DNA of 64,000 bases from contig NZ_CP120733.1 of assembly GCF_029542625.1 (NCBI RefSeq), forward strand, positions 2,232,001-2,296,000, given 5' to 3'. Shown piece by piece: positions 1 through 7,580 of this stretch. Below the pieces are notes generated by a model. That model ran no database searches and was not told the origin of the DNA. It saw only the letters and a program-made list of their open reading frames with translations. The position numbers and the translations under genes are program-made. Each line of letters begins with the position of its first letter. Positions within the stretch are counted from its first letter, which is position 1. The stretch is from Tepidibacter hydrothermalis. GTDB lineage: Bacteria; Bacillota; Clostridia; Peptostreptococcales; Peptostreptococcaceae.

Positions 1-790
1 GATTCAAACTCACTTTATTTAGTTGTTTTTGAGGAATATATATTTTAACCCATCTATCTGTTAAATTAATTATATTAGCTACATTAGCTCCATTTAACAC
101 AAGTTCTCCTTCATCGTAATTAATATTTTGAATAACACCGTCAATAGGAGAGTATATAGTAGCCTTTGACAACTGATAATTTAATAAATCAACATTTGCC
201 TTCATATAGTCTACTTGAGCTTTTGCCTTTTTAATTTTTTCACTCGTAGAACCACTTAACACAAGATCAACGCTTGATTTTGCTGATTCATACTGTTTTT
301 GTACATTTTGAAAATTAGAATAAGCTTTATCCATAGAAGTTTTAGCTCCATCTAATTCTTTTTTACTAACAGCATCTTGCTCATAAAGACTTTTTAAATC
401 ATTATAATTATCACGTACATATTCATACTCACTTTTAGCTCCACTTAAAAGAGCATCTATACTTTCTAAATTAGCTTGAGCTTTTTTTATTTCCTCATTT
501 CTTGAACCGTTTGATACATCTTCAAAATCTGCCTTAGAAGCATTAAGTTGGGCATTTGCCTGATTTAATTTAATCAAAAGAGAAGCATCATCAATTTGAA
601 GTATTTTATCTCCTTTTTTTACACTACTCCCCTCATCTACAAAAACATTTTTAACAGTTGATGATACTTCGCTATTAAGATCAACCTCCGTCGCTTCTAA
701 TGTTCCCGTATAAACCAAACTTGTATCCTTAGAACACCCAGTTATACTGAATAATATTAATAATATACTCAAAACTTTTAACCTTCTCAA
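1..790 (-). CDS. HlyD-family efflux adaptor lipoprotein (C-terminus beyond window edge)
   Basis: This is the periplasmic-adaptor-like subunit of an export system. About 263 residues are visible and the C-terminus lies past position 1. The likely start is TTG at 788-790, six bases after a run of G (AGGGGGG). The N-terminus is a lipoprotein signal ending in a lipobox (SITGC). Then come the first half of a lipoyl-like domain (VDEGSSVKKGDKILQID), a long coiled-coil hairpin rich in Ala, Lys and Glu, and the second half (ATIYSPIDGVIQNINYDEGE). This order is typical of HlyD/MacA adaptors. It starts 19 bases after the TetR gene and is probably co-transcribed with it. An ABC ATPase/permease is expected beyond the edge, but that is inference. 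Confidence 0.88.
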   Translation of the reverse strand, partial: MRRLKVLSILLILFSITGCSKDTSLVYTGTLEATEVDLNSEVSSTVKNVFVDEGSSVKKGDKILQIDDASLLIKLNQANAQLNASKADFEDVSNGSRNEEIKKAQANLESIDALLSGAKSEYEYVRDNYNDLKSLYEQDAVSKKELDGAKTSMDKAYSNFQNVQKQYESAKSSVDLVLSGSTSEKIKKAKAQVDYMKANVDLLNYQLSKATIYSPIDGVIQNINYDEGELVLNGANVANIINLTDRWVKIYIPQKQLNKVSLN

Positions 791-809
791 TTTAATCCCC
801 CCTAATATT

Positions 810-1424
810 TTATTTGTCCAAAATTCCATTTAAAAATATATCTACAACAATATCTATTTCTTTATCAAAATCCTCAAACTTATTCTCACTAGGTATAAAA
901 TATCTCTGCATAATCATCATAAAAGCCATACCTATGAATGATCTCATTAATATAAACGAATCTATGTTTTTAATTTTTTCTCTTTCTTTTATTTCACTGA
1001 AAAGTTCACTGAATAATAGGCTTACCTGCTTAGCTATTTTTTCTAAATAAATTGTTCTAACTTCTTCATCAAACTGCATCTCTTGAAAAATAACTTTTAT
1101 ATAGGGAAAATATTCTTGAAGAAATTCTCTTCTATCTAAGATTATAAGCTTTAGTATTTCTTTTATAGGTTTATGTTTATTATGATCTACTATTACCTTT
1201 AAACTATTAAACGCAAAATTCCCTGTAAACACATCAACAAAATCCAAAACTGCAAAATGCAAAATATCTTTCTTTTTAGGAAAATGCCTGAATAAAGTCA
1301 CTTCTGCAACTTGTGCTCTTTGAGCTATTTCTAAAGTCGTCGTAGCTGAAAACCCCTTTTGAGCAAACTCCTCAATAGCAGCTTCCAATATTTTTTTTCT
1401 TGTTTTAGATGTTCTACTTTCCAT
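810..1424 (-). CDS. TetR/AcrR-family transcriptional regulator
   Basis: A 204-residue DNA-binding repressor. I chose ATG 1424 because a GGAGG lies six bases upstream; an in-frame start further upstream has no ribosome binding site. The N-terminal helix-turn-helix is clear (ILEAAIEEFAQKGFSATTT, then IAQRAQVAEVTLFRHFPKK). The C-terminal ligand-binding part is all helical and diverged, as is usual. It is the first gene of a unit with the HlyD-type adaptor, so it probably represses its own operon and an efflux system. A perfect palindrome at the predicted transcription start fits autorepression. Confidence 0.92.
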   Translation of the reverse strand: MESRTSKTRKKILEAAIEEFAQKGFSATTTLEIAQRAQVAEVTLFRHFPKKKDILHFAVLDFVDVFTGNFAFNSLKVIVDHNKHKPIKEILKLIILDRREFLQEYFPYIKVIFQEMQFDEEVRTIYLEKIAKQVSLLFSELFSEIKEREKIKNIDSFILMRSFIGMAFMMIMQRYFIPSENKFEDFDKEIDIVVDIFLNGILDK

Positions 1425-1444
1425 ATCAGACCTCCGTTTTGTTA

Positions 1445-1489
1445 GTAAGTACTTACATTTATTATACATCAAATAATTTATTTATCCAA
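1445..1489 (-). promoter_or_regulatory. Promoter and palindromic operator of the tetR-efflux operon
   Basis: On the minus strand a -35 TTGGAT (1484-1489) and a -10 TATAAT (1461-1466) are separated by 17 bases. The perfect 12-bp palindrome GTAAGTACTTAC at 1445-1456 falls at the predicted transcription start. This is a typical position for a TetR autorepressor site. Confidence 0.7.
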
Positions 1490-1643
1490 GTAAGCTAAAT
1501 TAGTATTTAGTCTTATTAATATTTATATAAAACTGTTTCTTTTTTCCTATTTTTACTTTTCCATTACATTTCTTCCTTTATTTTACTTAATTTATTATGT
1601 ATAATGTTTTTTGGAAATAAAATACACATTTTAGGAGGTAATC

Positions 1644-2549
1644 ATGCGATTTATACTAGGCTTAATTTCATTAATTGCGAGCATAGCTTTAGCAGTATGT
1701 ATACAAATATTTGCAAATTTTGATATCTTACATTTTGGTGTTTTAATGATTGTACCAGCTGGTGCTATTGCCATTGGTTATATAAGTACAACAGGATATT
1801 TTAAAGGAATGGAGAAAAGCAATGTTTATTTAACACCATTACGTATGGTATTCGCTATTATTATAGCTATCATCAGTATGATATCTATTGAATATATTGT
1901 ATATTTATTTACATCCGTTGATCCTGAAACTTACAATACAATCTATTCATTAGACAAAGGAGCACATATTAGTGAATTTGAAGTAGAGGGTTATGGACAA
2001 ATGACATTTCTAAATTTCAAAAGATATATGATAGAGAGCACACCGATGTCATTTAGTCTTAAGCATAAAGAAATATTTTCTGTAACAAGTGTCACTGGAC
2101 TTTATATATTGAATTCTATAGATTATTTAGGCATTATTATAGGTGCTTGGTTATGTGGGATGAAATTAAAAGATAAATCCTACTGTCACCAATGTAATAC
2201 ATATAGACAAATTTTGCCTATATTTAATTTACCTAAAGAACAAGGAGAAGTATTCATTCATGAATTAGAAAGTGTTTTAAGTACAGAGGATGATATTAAG
2301 ATAAGTAGCTTCTTAAATCAATATTCTTATAACCAATCAGTCTCAAAGCAAGAGCACTATTTATGTAATGTAGCTTATTGCTTAAATTGCCCAACAGCGA
2401 TTTTATCTATTGAGTTATATGAATATAATAGCAAGAAAGCCGTTGTTAAAAACGAAAGTTTCGAATACGAAAAAGAAATTTATAAATCCTATATAAATTA
2501 TGTTTTTAAAAATCTAGAGATGAAAAATAATAAGAAAGCTATAGTTTAG
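1644..2549 (+). CDS. Membrane protein with a cytoplasmic zinc-ribbon-like part, function unknown
   Basis: A 301-residue protein that I do not recognise. It starts at ATG 1644 after AGGAGGT. Three hydrophobic segments lie at roughly residues 1-25, 30-50 and 65-95. An unusual soluble stretch with many Tyr/Glu follows, then another membrane segment near 150-175. Directly after it are C181-x2-C184, and later C241, C246 and C249. That spacing suggests a zinc ribbon or other metal site built from two Cys pairs. It stands alone between the divergent TetR unit and a convergent operon, and ends in a strong bidirectional terminator. Confidence 0.75.
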   Translation: MRFILGLISLIASIALAVCIQIFANFDILHFGVLMIVPAGAIAIGYISTTGYFKGMEKSNVYLTPLRMVFAIIIAIISMISIEYIVYLFTSVDPETYNTIYSLDKGAHISEFEVEGYGQMTFLNFKRYMIESTPMSFSLKHKEIFSVTSVTGLYILNSIDYLGIIIGAWLCGMKLKDKSYCHQCNTYRQILPIFNLPKEQGEVFIHELESVLSTEDDIKISSFLNQYSYNQSVSKQEHYLCNVAYCLNCPTAILSIELYEYNSKKAVVKNESFEYEKEIYKSYINYVFKNLEMKNNKKAIV

Positions 2550-2588
2550 TTAAAATTAGCTTTATTCTAATGGATATCTCAGTAAATA

Positions 2589-2618
2589 AAAAGAATCTTC
2601 AATTGAAGATTCTTTTTA
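2589..2618. terminator. Bidirectional terminator
   Basis: A perfect 30-base palindrome built on AAGAATCTTCAATTGAAGATT with A and T tracts on the two sides. It sits between the convergent genes ending at 2549 (+) and 2640 (-). Confidence 0.85.
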
Positions 2619-2639
2619 TTTAAAGCTATAAATATAATT

Positions 2640-2903
2640 TTAATCACACATTATTTCTTCTTTAGGTATTAATACTCCACTAAACCCATTATAGTTATCA
2701 ACAAAATCCTTATATTCCTGAGGCAGTTGTTTTCTATTATTTAAAATTTCAAGAACTTTTTCAACCTGCTCTTTTATATCCTCAATCTTCTTTATACCTT
2801 CATATTCATCTTCTAATAAGTATCTAAGTATATAAGCGTATCCATAAGAATATAGCCCCATCTCTTTTAAGTACATCATATCTTTATAACTTAATCTATG
2901 CAT
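2640..2903 (-). CDS. Small conserved-type protein of unknown function
   Basis: An 87-residue acidic helical protein that I do not recognise. ATG 2903 is preceded by AAAGGGGGATTAAC, so it is preferred over an in-frame start 21 bases upstream that overlaps the ribosome binding site. No membrane segment, signal or metal motif is visible. It is the last gene of a four-gene minus-strand operon, 22 bases after the S66 carboxypeptidase gene, and is followed by a terminator. Confidence 0.7.
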   Translation of the reverse strand: MHRLSYKDMMYLKEMGLYSYGYAYILRYLLEDEYEGIKKIEDIKEQVEKVLEILNNRKQLPQEYKDFVDNYNGFSGVLIPKEEIMCD

Positions 2904-2925
2904 GTTAATCCCCCTTTTAATCAAT

Positions 2926-3903
2926 CTAATGCTTAGTTATTATAATCTTGTTGCAATCATCATTTGCTAATATTTCTACCTCTCCACCTATAGGAAATGT
3001 TATGTGAGGCGTTGTATGTCCAAAGTCAACACCTGCAATCACTGGTATATTATTTAATTCTTTCTTTGTTTTTATTATTTTCATTAGCTTCTCCGTAGTC
3101 ATTTGAGATCCTAATTGAAATCTTCCTATTACAATTCCTTTTACTTTATCAAAATCCGGTTGATGAATTAATGATTGTAAATCTCTATCAAATTCTTCAG
3201 GAAAACTTGAAGATGTATCTTCTATAAACACAATCTTATCTTTTAAATCAGGCATATATTTTGTTCCTTGAAGCAAATTAAGAGTACAAAGATTTCCTCC
3301 TACAATCTTGCCTTTAGCACTTCCTTTATTTATAGTTATATACCCTTTGTTTTCATAAAATTTTCTATTGTCCTGATCTAAAAACCACATATCATCACTC
3401 CAGTTTTTAGAAGGTATTAATTCAAATTCTTCCTCACTCATCAAGCACTTTTTAAAATAATCCATAGTGTATTCTATCCCTTTTTCCATTCCAAAAGTAG
3501 AATAATGTGGTCCTGAGTATGTTACTAAATCTGTCATCTTGTAAATAGTATTAGACAAAATAGTTATATCCGAGTACCCACAAATTATTTTAGGATTGTT
3601 TTTTATAATATCATAGTCTATATAATCTAATAATTGATTTGAATTAAATCCTCCTATAACAGTGAGTATCCCTTTTACATTATCATCTAAAAAAGCTTCA
3701 TGTAAATCATCTACTCGAGATTGTATTGAAGAAGAACTAAATTCATCGATTTCCTCACAATTTTTAGAAAACGTAACCTTAAGCCCCATCTTTTCTAGAC
3801 ATTTATTAGCTATATTTCTAGTACTTTCATCTATTATTCCTAGACTTCTAGCTGGCGCAATGACTCTTATTTCATCTCCTGCTTTCAATTTATTTGTAAT
3901 CAT
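2926..3903 (-). CDS. S66-family serine peptidase (LD-carboxypeptidase / MccF-like)
   Basis: A 325-residue cytoplasmic enzyme of the S66 family. The family either trims the D-Ala of murein tetrapeptides (LdcA) or cleaves peptide-nucleotide antibiotics (MccF). The N-terminal KAGDEIRVIAPA, the nucleophile region IICGYSDIT with its Ser, the central GGNLCTL, the Glu-rich FIEDTSSSFPEEFDR and the C-terminal DFGHTTPHITFPIGG with the likely catalytic His are all present. Length is normal for the family. The ATG at 3903 overlaps the stop of the upstream DUF2809 gene by four bases (ATGA), and its RBS GAGGAGG lies inside that gene. I cannot tell LdcA from MccF activity by sight. Confidence 0.9.
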   Translation of the reverse strand: MITNKLKAGDEIRVIAPARSLGIIDESTRNIANKCLEKMGLKVTFSKNCEEIDEFSSSSIQSRVDDLHEAFLDDNVKGILTVIGGFNSNQLLDYIDYDIIKNNPKIICGYSDITILSNTIYKMTDLVTYSGPHYSTFGMEKGIEYTMDYFKKCLMSEEEFELIPSKNWSDDMWFLDQDNRKFYENKGYITINKGSAKGKIVGGNLCTLNLLQGTKYMPDLKDKIVFIEDTSSSFPEEFDRDLQSLIHQPDFDKVKGIVIGRFQLGSQMTTEKLMKIIKTKKELNNIPVIAGVDFGHTTPHITFPIGGEVEILANDDCNKIIITKH

Positions 3904-4295
3904 ATTTTTCCTCCTCTTTTGTACATATAATACTTATCCAATAAATATCCAATCAAAATTCCAACACTATAACAAATTAAATCTGACCACAAAAATCCAA
4001 ATCCTAAAACCAATCCTCCAAGTGTAGTTCCTCTTATACTATCTATAAATTCCCCATGATATAGTTGGCTTATTTCTATACAATAACTAAATATCAAAGA
4101 ATATATAGTAATCTTTAGTGTACTATATTTATTAAATATAAATCCCATTAGAAAAAACACCATCAGACCCCATAATGTATCTGGAAGATATGTTTTAAGA
4201 AAAGGTGGTATACTGTCTAATTTTCTAGACATAAGCCCCATTATTACAACAATAATTATAAGTATAAAATACACATGTCTATTTCTCTTATTCAT
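3900..4295 (-). CDS. DUF2809-family integral membrane protein
   Basis: A 131-residue protein with about four membrane segments, resembling the DUF2809 family (VanZ-like fold). The diagnostic features are the PDTLWGLMVFF stretch, a polar SYCIEISQLYHG segment and an IRGTTLGGLVLGFGFLWSDL stretch. Function is unknown. It is second in the operon, one base after the OadB-like mini-protein, and overlaps the S66 peptidase start. The RBS GGTGGGG lies across the previous stop codon, which suggests translational coupling. Confidence 0.85.
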   Translation of the reverse strand: MNKRNRHVYFILIIIVVIMGLMSRKLDSIPPFLKTYLPDTLWGLMVFFLMGFIFNKYSTLKITIYSLIFSYCIEISQLYHGEFIDSIRGTTLGGLVLGFGFLWSDLICYSVGILIGYLLDKYYMYKRGGKI

Positions 4296-4296
4296 T

Positions 4297-4599
4297 CTAC
4301 CCCACCTTTATTTTTTCTATAATATATTTAACAGGCTTATACAATAAAACTAAAATTATAAATATAGGTATAAAAGAGAATTTGTTAATAATTAATATCC
4401 CCGTCATAAGAGAATGTGATACATTGTCTGATCCACATAAATATATAGCTGTTGGTCCATCAGCTCCTCCTATAATTCCTACTGAATAAGCTTCTCTCAC
4501 ACTATACATATGCCTTATTACGTTTATAAATATACAAACACATAAAGAAATCATTGTATGTATTTTTAAATCATACTTTTTTATAATCCTATATTTCAT
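4297..4599 (-). CDS. Small membrane protein with the GGADGPT motif of Na+-pumping decarboxylase beta subunits
   Basis: A 100-residue protein with a hydrophobic N-terminal segment (about 14-28) and a C-terminal one (about 70-90). Between them is IIGGADGPTAIYL, the signature of the beta subunit of oxaloacetate/methylmalonyl-CoA decarboxylase sodium pumps. The full beta subunit has roughly 370-430 residues and many helices, so this is only the signature region. Start ATG 4599 follows AAAGGGG. It leads the four-gene operon, with intact spacing and a good RBS, so it looks like a genuine small gene rather than a decayed copy. No alpha or gamma decarboxylase subunit lies nearby. Confidence 0.75.
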   Translation of the reverse strand: MKYRIIKKYDLKIHTMISLCVCIFINVIRHMYSVREAYSVGIIGGADGPTAIYLCGSDNVSHSLMTGILIINKFSFIPIFIILVLLYKPVKYIIEKIKVG

Positions 4600-4882
4600 A
4601 AAAATTACCCCTTTAACTATTACATTCTTAATAATTTCATTTTATCATTTAATTCAGTAATTTTGCATATTTTTTCATATTCATGCTTTTTATAGCAAAA
4701 TGCATTAAATAAACAAATTTAGTTTTCTTAAATTCTAATCGAAAATACCTTCTAAAACTAAATATAGCATAATTCATACCTTTATGTTAAATAAAAACTA
4801 CCACACAAATAAATAACAGAAGGTAAGAACTATGCCATATACTACTCTTTTTTATTATCAATGTTTTTGAAAAATATTCTAT

Positions 4883-5836
4883 TTATTTCATAATTATATT
4901 ATCAATATCTATTTTCTTTTCAAGCATACCACTTTGTAGTAAAAATTCTTGAGTTTTTTTAAGTCCATCTATATCCGAATCCTTTATTTCAGGATTAAAA
5001 TCATACCAGTTATACATCTGTTTTACATCTTCTTTTGAAAGTCCAGTTTCCTGTGAAGTTATATTAAAAGACTCTTCTAAATTATTCTCTATATATTCAA
5101 TGCTATTTTTTTGAACCTTTAAAAATTTCTCCACAATTTCTGGATGCTCTTTTATTATTTTATCACTAGCTGCAACTACAATAGTACCATCAATTAAATT
5201 TTCTCCAGTTGTAACTACTTTAGCTCTACCTTTTATAGCTTTTAAAGCTGCTGGTCCTGCTAATAGTGCTGCATCTATTTGATTATTACTAAGTGCTGAT
5301 AATGCATCTGGTATATTCATTGATATAAACTCAACATCATCACTGTTTAGACCGTTCTTATCTAAAGAAGTCATAAGTAGTTGATGAAGAATTGTTCCCT
5401 TAGGTCCTCCAATTTTTTTGCCTTTTAAATCCTTAGGTGATTTAATTTGTTCAGAATTTGTAATTATCATAAAAGCTTTTGCTGCACGAGAATATGTACT
5501 TATAACCTTTAAGTCAACTCCATTTGCTGCTGCTAATATAACAGATGTTCCTCCAACTGCATTTAAAAAATCAATTTCTCCTGCTGCTAAAGCTTGTGTC
5601 TGCTGAGGACCAGAAGTTATAGTAGAAAATTCAACCTCTATTTTATCCTTTTCAAATTCTTTTTGGAACAAGCCCTTATCCTTTTGAACTATAGAAGGAA
5701 CATTTAAAGGTGCCTTTACATATGTTAACGCTATTTTATCAATACCGTTAACACTACTGCATCCTGTTATAAATACAGCAATGGATATAGTACATAAAAT
5801 CATTTTGAATAAAAATTTGTTTTTTTTGATTTTCAT
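4883..5836 (-). CDS. ABC importer substrate-binding lipoprotein (sulfonate/nitrate/taurine type)
   Basis: A 317-residue extracytoplasmic lipoprotein. The signal peptide ends in the lipobox ITGCSS. The mature part has the two-lobed SsuA/TauA-like pattern: LTYVKAPLNVPSIVQKDKGLF near the start, then GEIDFLNAVGG, SPKDLKGKKIGGPKGT and the hinge-region ALSNNQIDAALLAGPAA. ATG 5836 is used because it is six bases after eight G; one upstream TTG in frame is less likely. It is the last gene of a permease-ATPase-binding protein operon. The ligand (sulfonate, nitrate, thiamine precursor or other) cannot be told from sequence. Confidence 0.9.
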   Translation of the reverse strand: MKIKKNKFLFKMILCTISIAVFITGCSSVNGIDKIALTYVKAPLNVPSIVQKDKGLFQKEFEKDKIEVEFSTITSGPQQTQALAAGEIDFLNAVGGTSVILAAANGVDLKVISTYSRAAKAFMIITNSEQIKSPKDLKGKKIGGPKGTILHQLLMTSLDKNGLNSDDVEFISMNIPDALSALSNNQIDAALLAGPAALKAIKGRAKVVTTGENLIDGTIVVAASDKIIKEHPEIVEKFLKVQKNSIEYIENNLEESFNITSQETGLSKEDVKQMYNWYDFNPEIKDSDIDGLKKTQEFLLQSGMLEKKIDIDNIIMK

Positions 5837-5868
5837 CAAAATCCCCCCCCTGTATATTAAATAAAATT

Positions 5869-6618
5869 TTAGGCTAAAGAATTACATAAAACATTTAAAA
5901 TATCTTTTTTTATTTCACTCAACTGAGGTAAAAATAAATTTCTTGGATATTCATAGTTTTTTAAAGAATATTCTTTTCTTATAATTCCATTATCTAATAT
6001 CAATATTTTTTGCCCTAGATATACAGCTTCATCTATATTGTGTGTTATGAATATTATGTTCTTTTTACTAGTCAAAAATACTTTTATAATTTCCTCTTGA
6101 AGATTTTTTCTAGTAAAATAATCCAAAGACGCAAAAGGCTCATCCATTAAAATAACATCTGGATCATAAACAAGAGTTCTTGCAATAGCTACTCTTTGGG
6201 CCATCCCTCCAGATATCTGGTTTGGATATGCATCTTTAAACTCTTCAAGCCCCATAAGTTTTAAATATTTTTGTACTAGAAAGTTTTCATGATTTTTATT
6301 TTTTAATGGAAAGTTTATATTTTCCTTAACAGTTAGCCATGGCATTAATCTACTTTCTTGAAATATAATACCTACTTTTGGTTTTTTTAAGTTATATTCA
6401 CCTGCTAATATTTTAATTTTTCCATATGTACATTCCTCAAGCCCACCTATAAGTCGTAAAAGAGTAGTTTTTCCACATCCACTTTTCCCTAGAATTACTG
6501 TAATACTTTCATCTGGAATATTTAAATTTATGTCCTTTAACACTTGGAAATTTCTTTTATTTAACGAATATTCCTTAGCTACCCCCTCTAATTTAACTCC
6601 AGCTATTCTCTTCACCAC
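5869..6618 (-). CDS. ABC importer ATPase (SsuB/TauB type)
   Basis: A 249-residue ATP-binding subunit. Walker A is GKSGCGKTT, the Q-loop is GIIFQESRLMPW, the signature is ISGGMAQRVAIARTL, Walker B is VILMDEP with the D-loop SLD, and the switch His is in FITHNIDEA. The signature has M in place of the usual Q, which is common in the SsuB/TauB branch. The start (GTG 6618) overlaps the permease gene by 26 bases and the permease end supplies the RBS, so translation is probably coupled. It powers import together with its two neighbours. Confidence 0.92.
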   Translation of the reverse strand: MVKRIAGVKLEGVAKEYSLNKRNFQVLKDINLNIPDESITVILGKSGCGKTTLLRLIGGLEECTYGKIKILAGEYNLKKPKVGIIFQESRLMPWLTVKENINFPLKNKNHENFLVQKYLKLMGLEEFKDAYPNQISGGMAQRVAIARTLVYDPDVILMDEPFASLDYFTRKNLQEEIIKVFLTSKKNIIFITHNIDEAVYLGQKILILDNGIIRKEYSLKNYEYPRNLFLPQLSEIKKDILNVLCNSLA

Positions 6619-7354
6619 CCTTTACTTTTACTTTATTTATAAACAAATAATCAGTTAAACATCCCATTATTCCTATAGCCAATATTCCCACTATAACCTT
6701 ATCGGATCTTGAAAGCTGCTGTGCATCCAATATCATATACCCTAGCCCAGAAGATGCTGCAATTAATTCAGCTCCTATTATAGCCCTCCAGCTGTACCCA
6801 AAACCTATTTTCATACCAATAAAAATATCTAAAGTAGCATTTGGTAATATAATTTTAAAAAACTTTTCTCTGCTATTGAATCCAAAACAATCTCCTACCT
6901 CTAATAGTTTTTTATCACAACTAGTAATTCCATTTAAAACATTTAAAAATATAGGAAAAAAAGATGCAAGCACAATTATTATTATTTTTGAGATTTCTCC
7001 TATTCCAAACCACAGTATTAGCATAGGAATAAGTGACAATGGCGGAACATGCCTTAAAAATTCTAATATTAATTTTAGGTGCTTATGTGCACCTTTTTTT
7101 ATTCCTAAAAATACTGCTAGAGGAAAAGCTAACATAAACGATATTAAAAACCCTATTAATACTCTTATTATACTTACCGAAACATTTTTAATTAATTCTC
7201 CATTCCTAATCATTTCAAACATAACATTTAAAACATCTCTAGGATAAGGAATTATATATTTATTCCATAAATTCAGATAAGACCCTATCTGCCATAAGAC
7301 TATAAGAATTGTAACAATATAAAATTGTTTAACCTTTTCTTTAAACCATATCAT
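6593..7354 (-). CDS. ABC importer permease (SsuC/TauC type)
   Basis: A 253-residue inner-membrane permease with about six membrane segments. The cytoplasmic coupling loop has the EAA-like motif (VGDCFGFNSREKFFKIILPNA). The stretch FLRHVPPLSLIPMLILWFGIG is typical of the nitrate/sulfonate/taurine branch. It is the first gene of the operon, started at ATG 7354 after GGGGATGG. No riboswitch is visible in the 226 bases upstream, so thiamine or cobalamin control is not supported. Confidence 0.92.
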   Translation of the reverse strand: MIWFKEKVKQFYIVTILIVLWQIGSYLNLWNKYIIPYPRDVLNVMFEMIRNGELIKNVSVSIIRVLIGFLISFMLAFPLAVFLGIKKGAHKHLKLILEFLRHVPPLSLIPMLILWFGIGEISKIIIIVLASFFPIFLNVLNGITSCDKKLLEVGDCFGFNSREKFFKIILPNATLDIFIGMKIGFGYSWRAIIGAELIAASSGLGYMILDAQQLSRSDKVIVGILAIGIMGCLTDYLFINKVKVKGGEENSWS

Positions 7355-7580
7355 ATCTACAAACCATCCCCATTACTACACCAATTTCCATAGAAAATCA
7401 TATCTATACTATCAATATCTCTAATATAGACTTTCTCCATTTTCTATTCTATTTCCTCTTTAACATTAATTTTTAATTTTAATATATAAAAAACACATTT
7501 TGTTCCAAATTTCATAAAATATAAATTAGAGGAAAAAAATTTACTTTTAAAATATTTTTATAAAAAAGGAGGCTATAGAT

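Noticed and set aside
3662-4027. Plus-strand frames opposite the S66 and DUF2809 genes
   Set aside because: Shadow frames of well-supported minus-strand genes.
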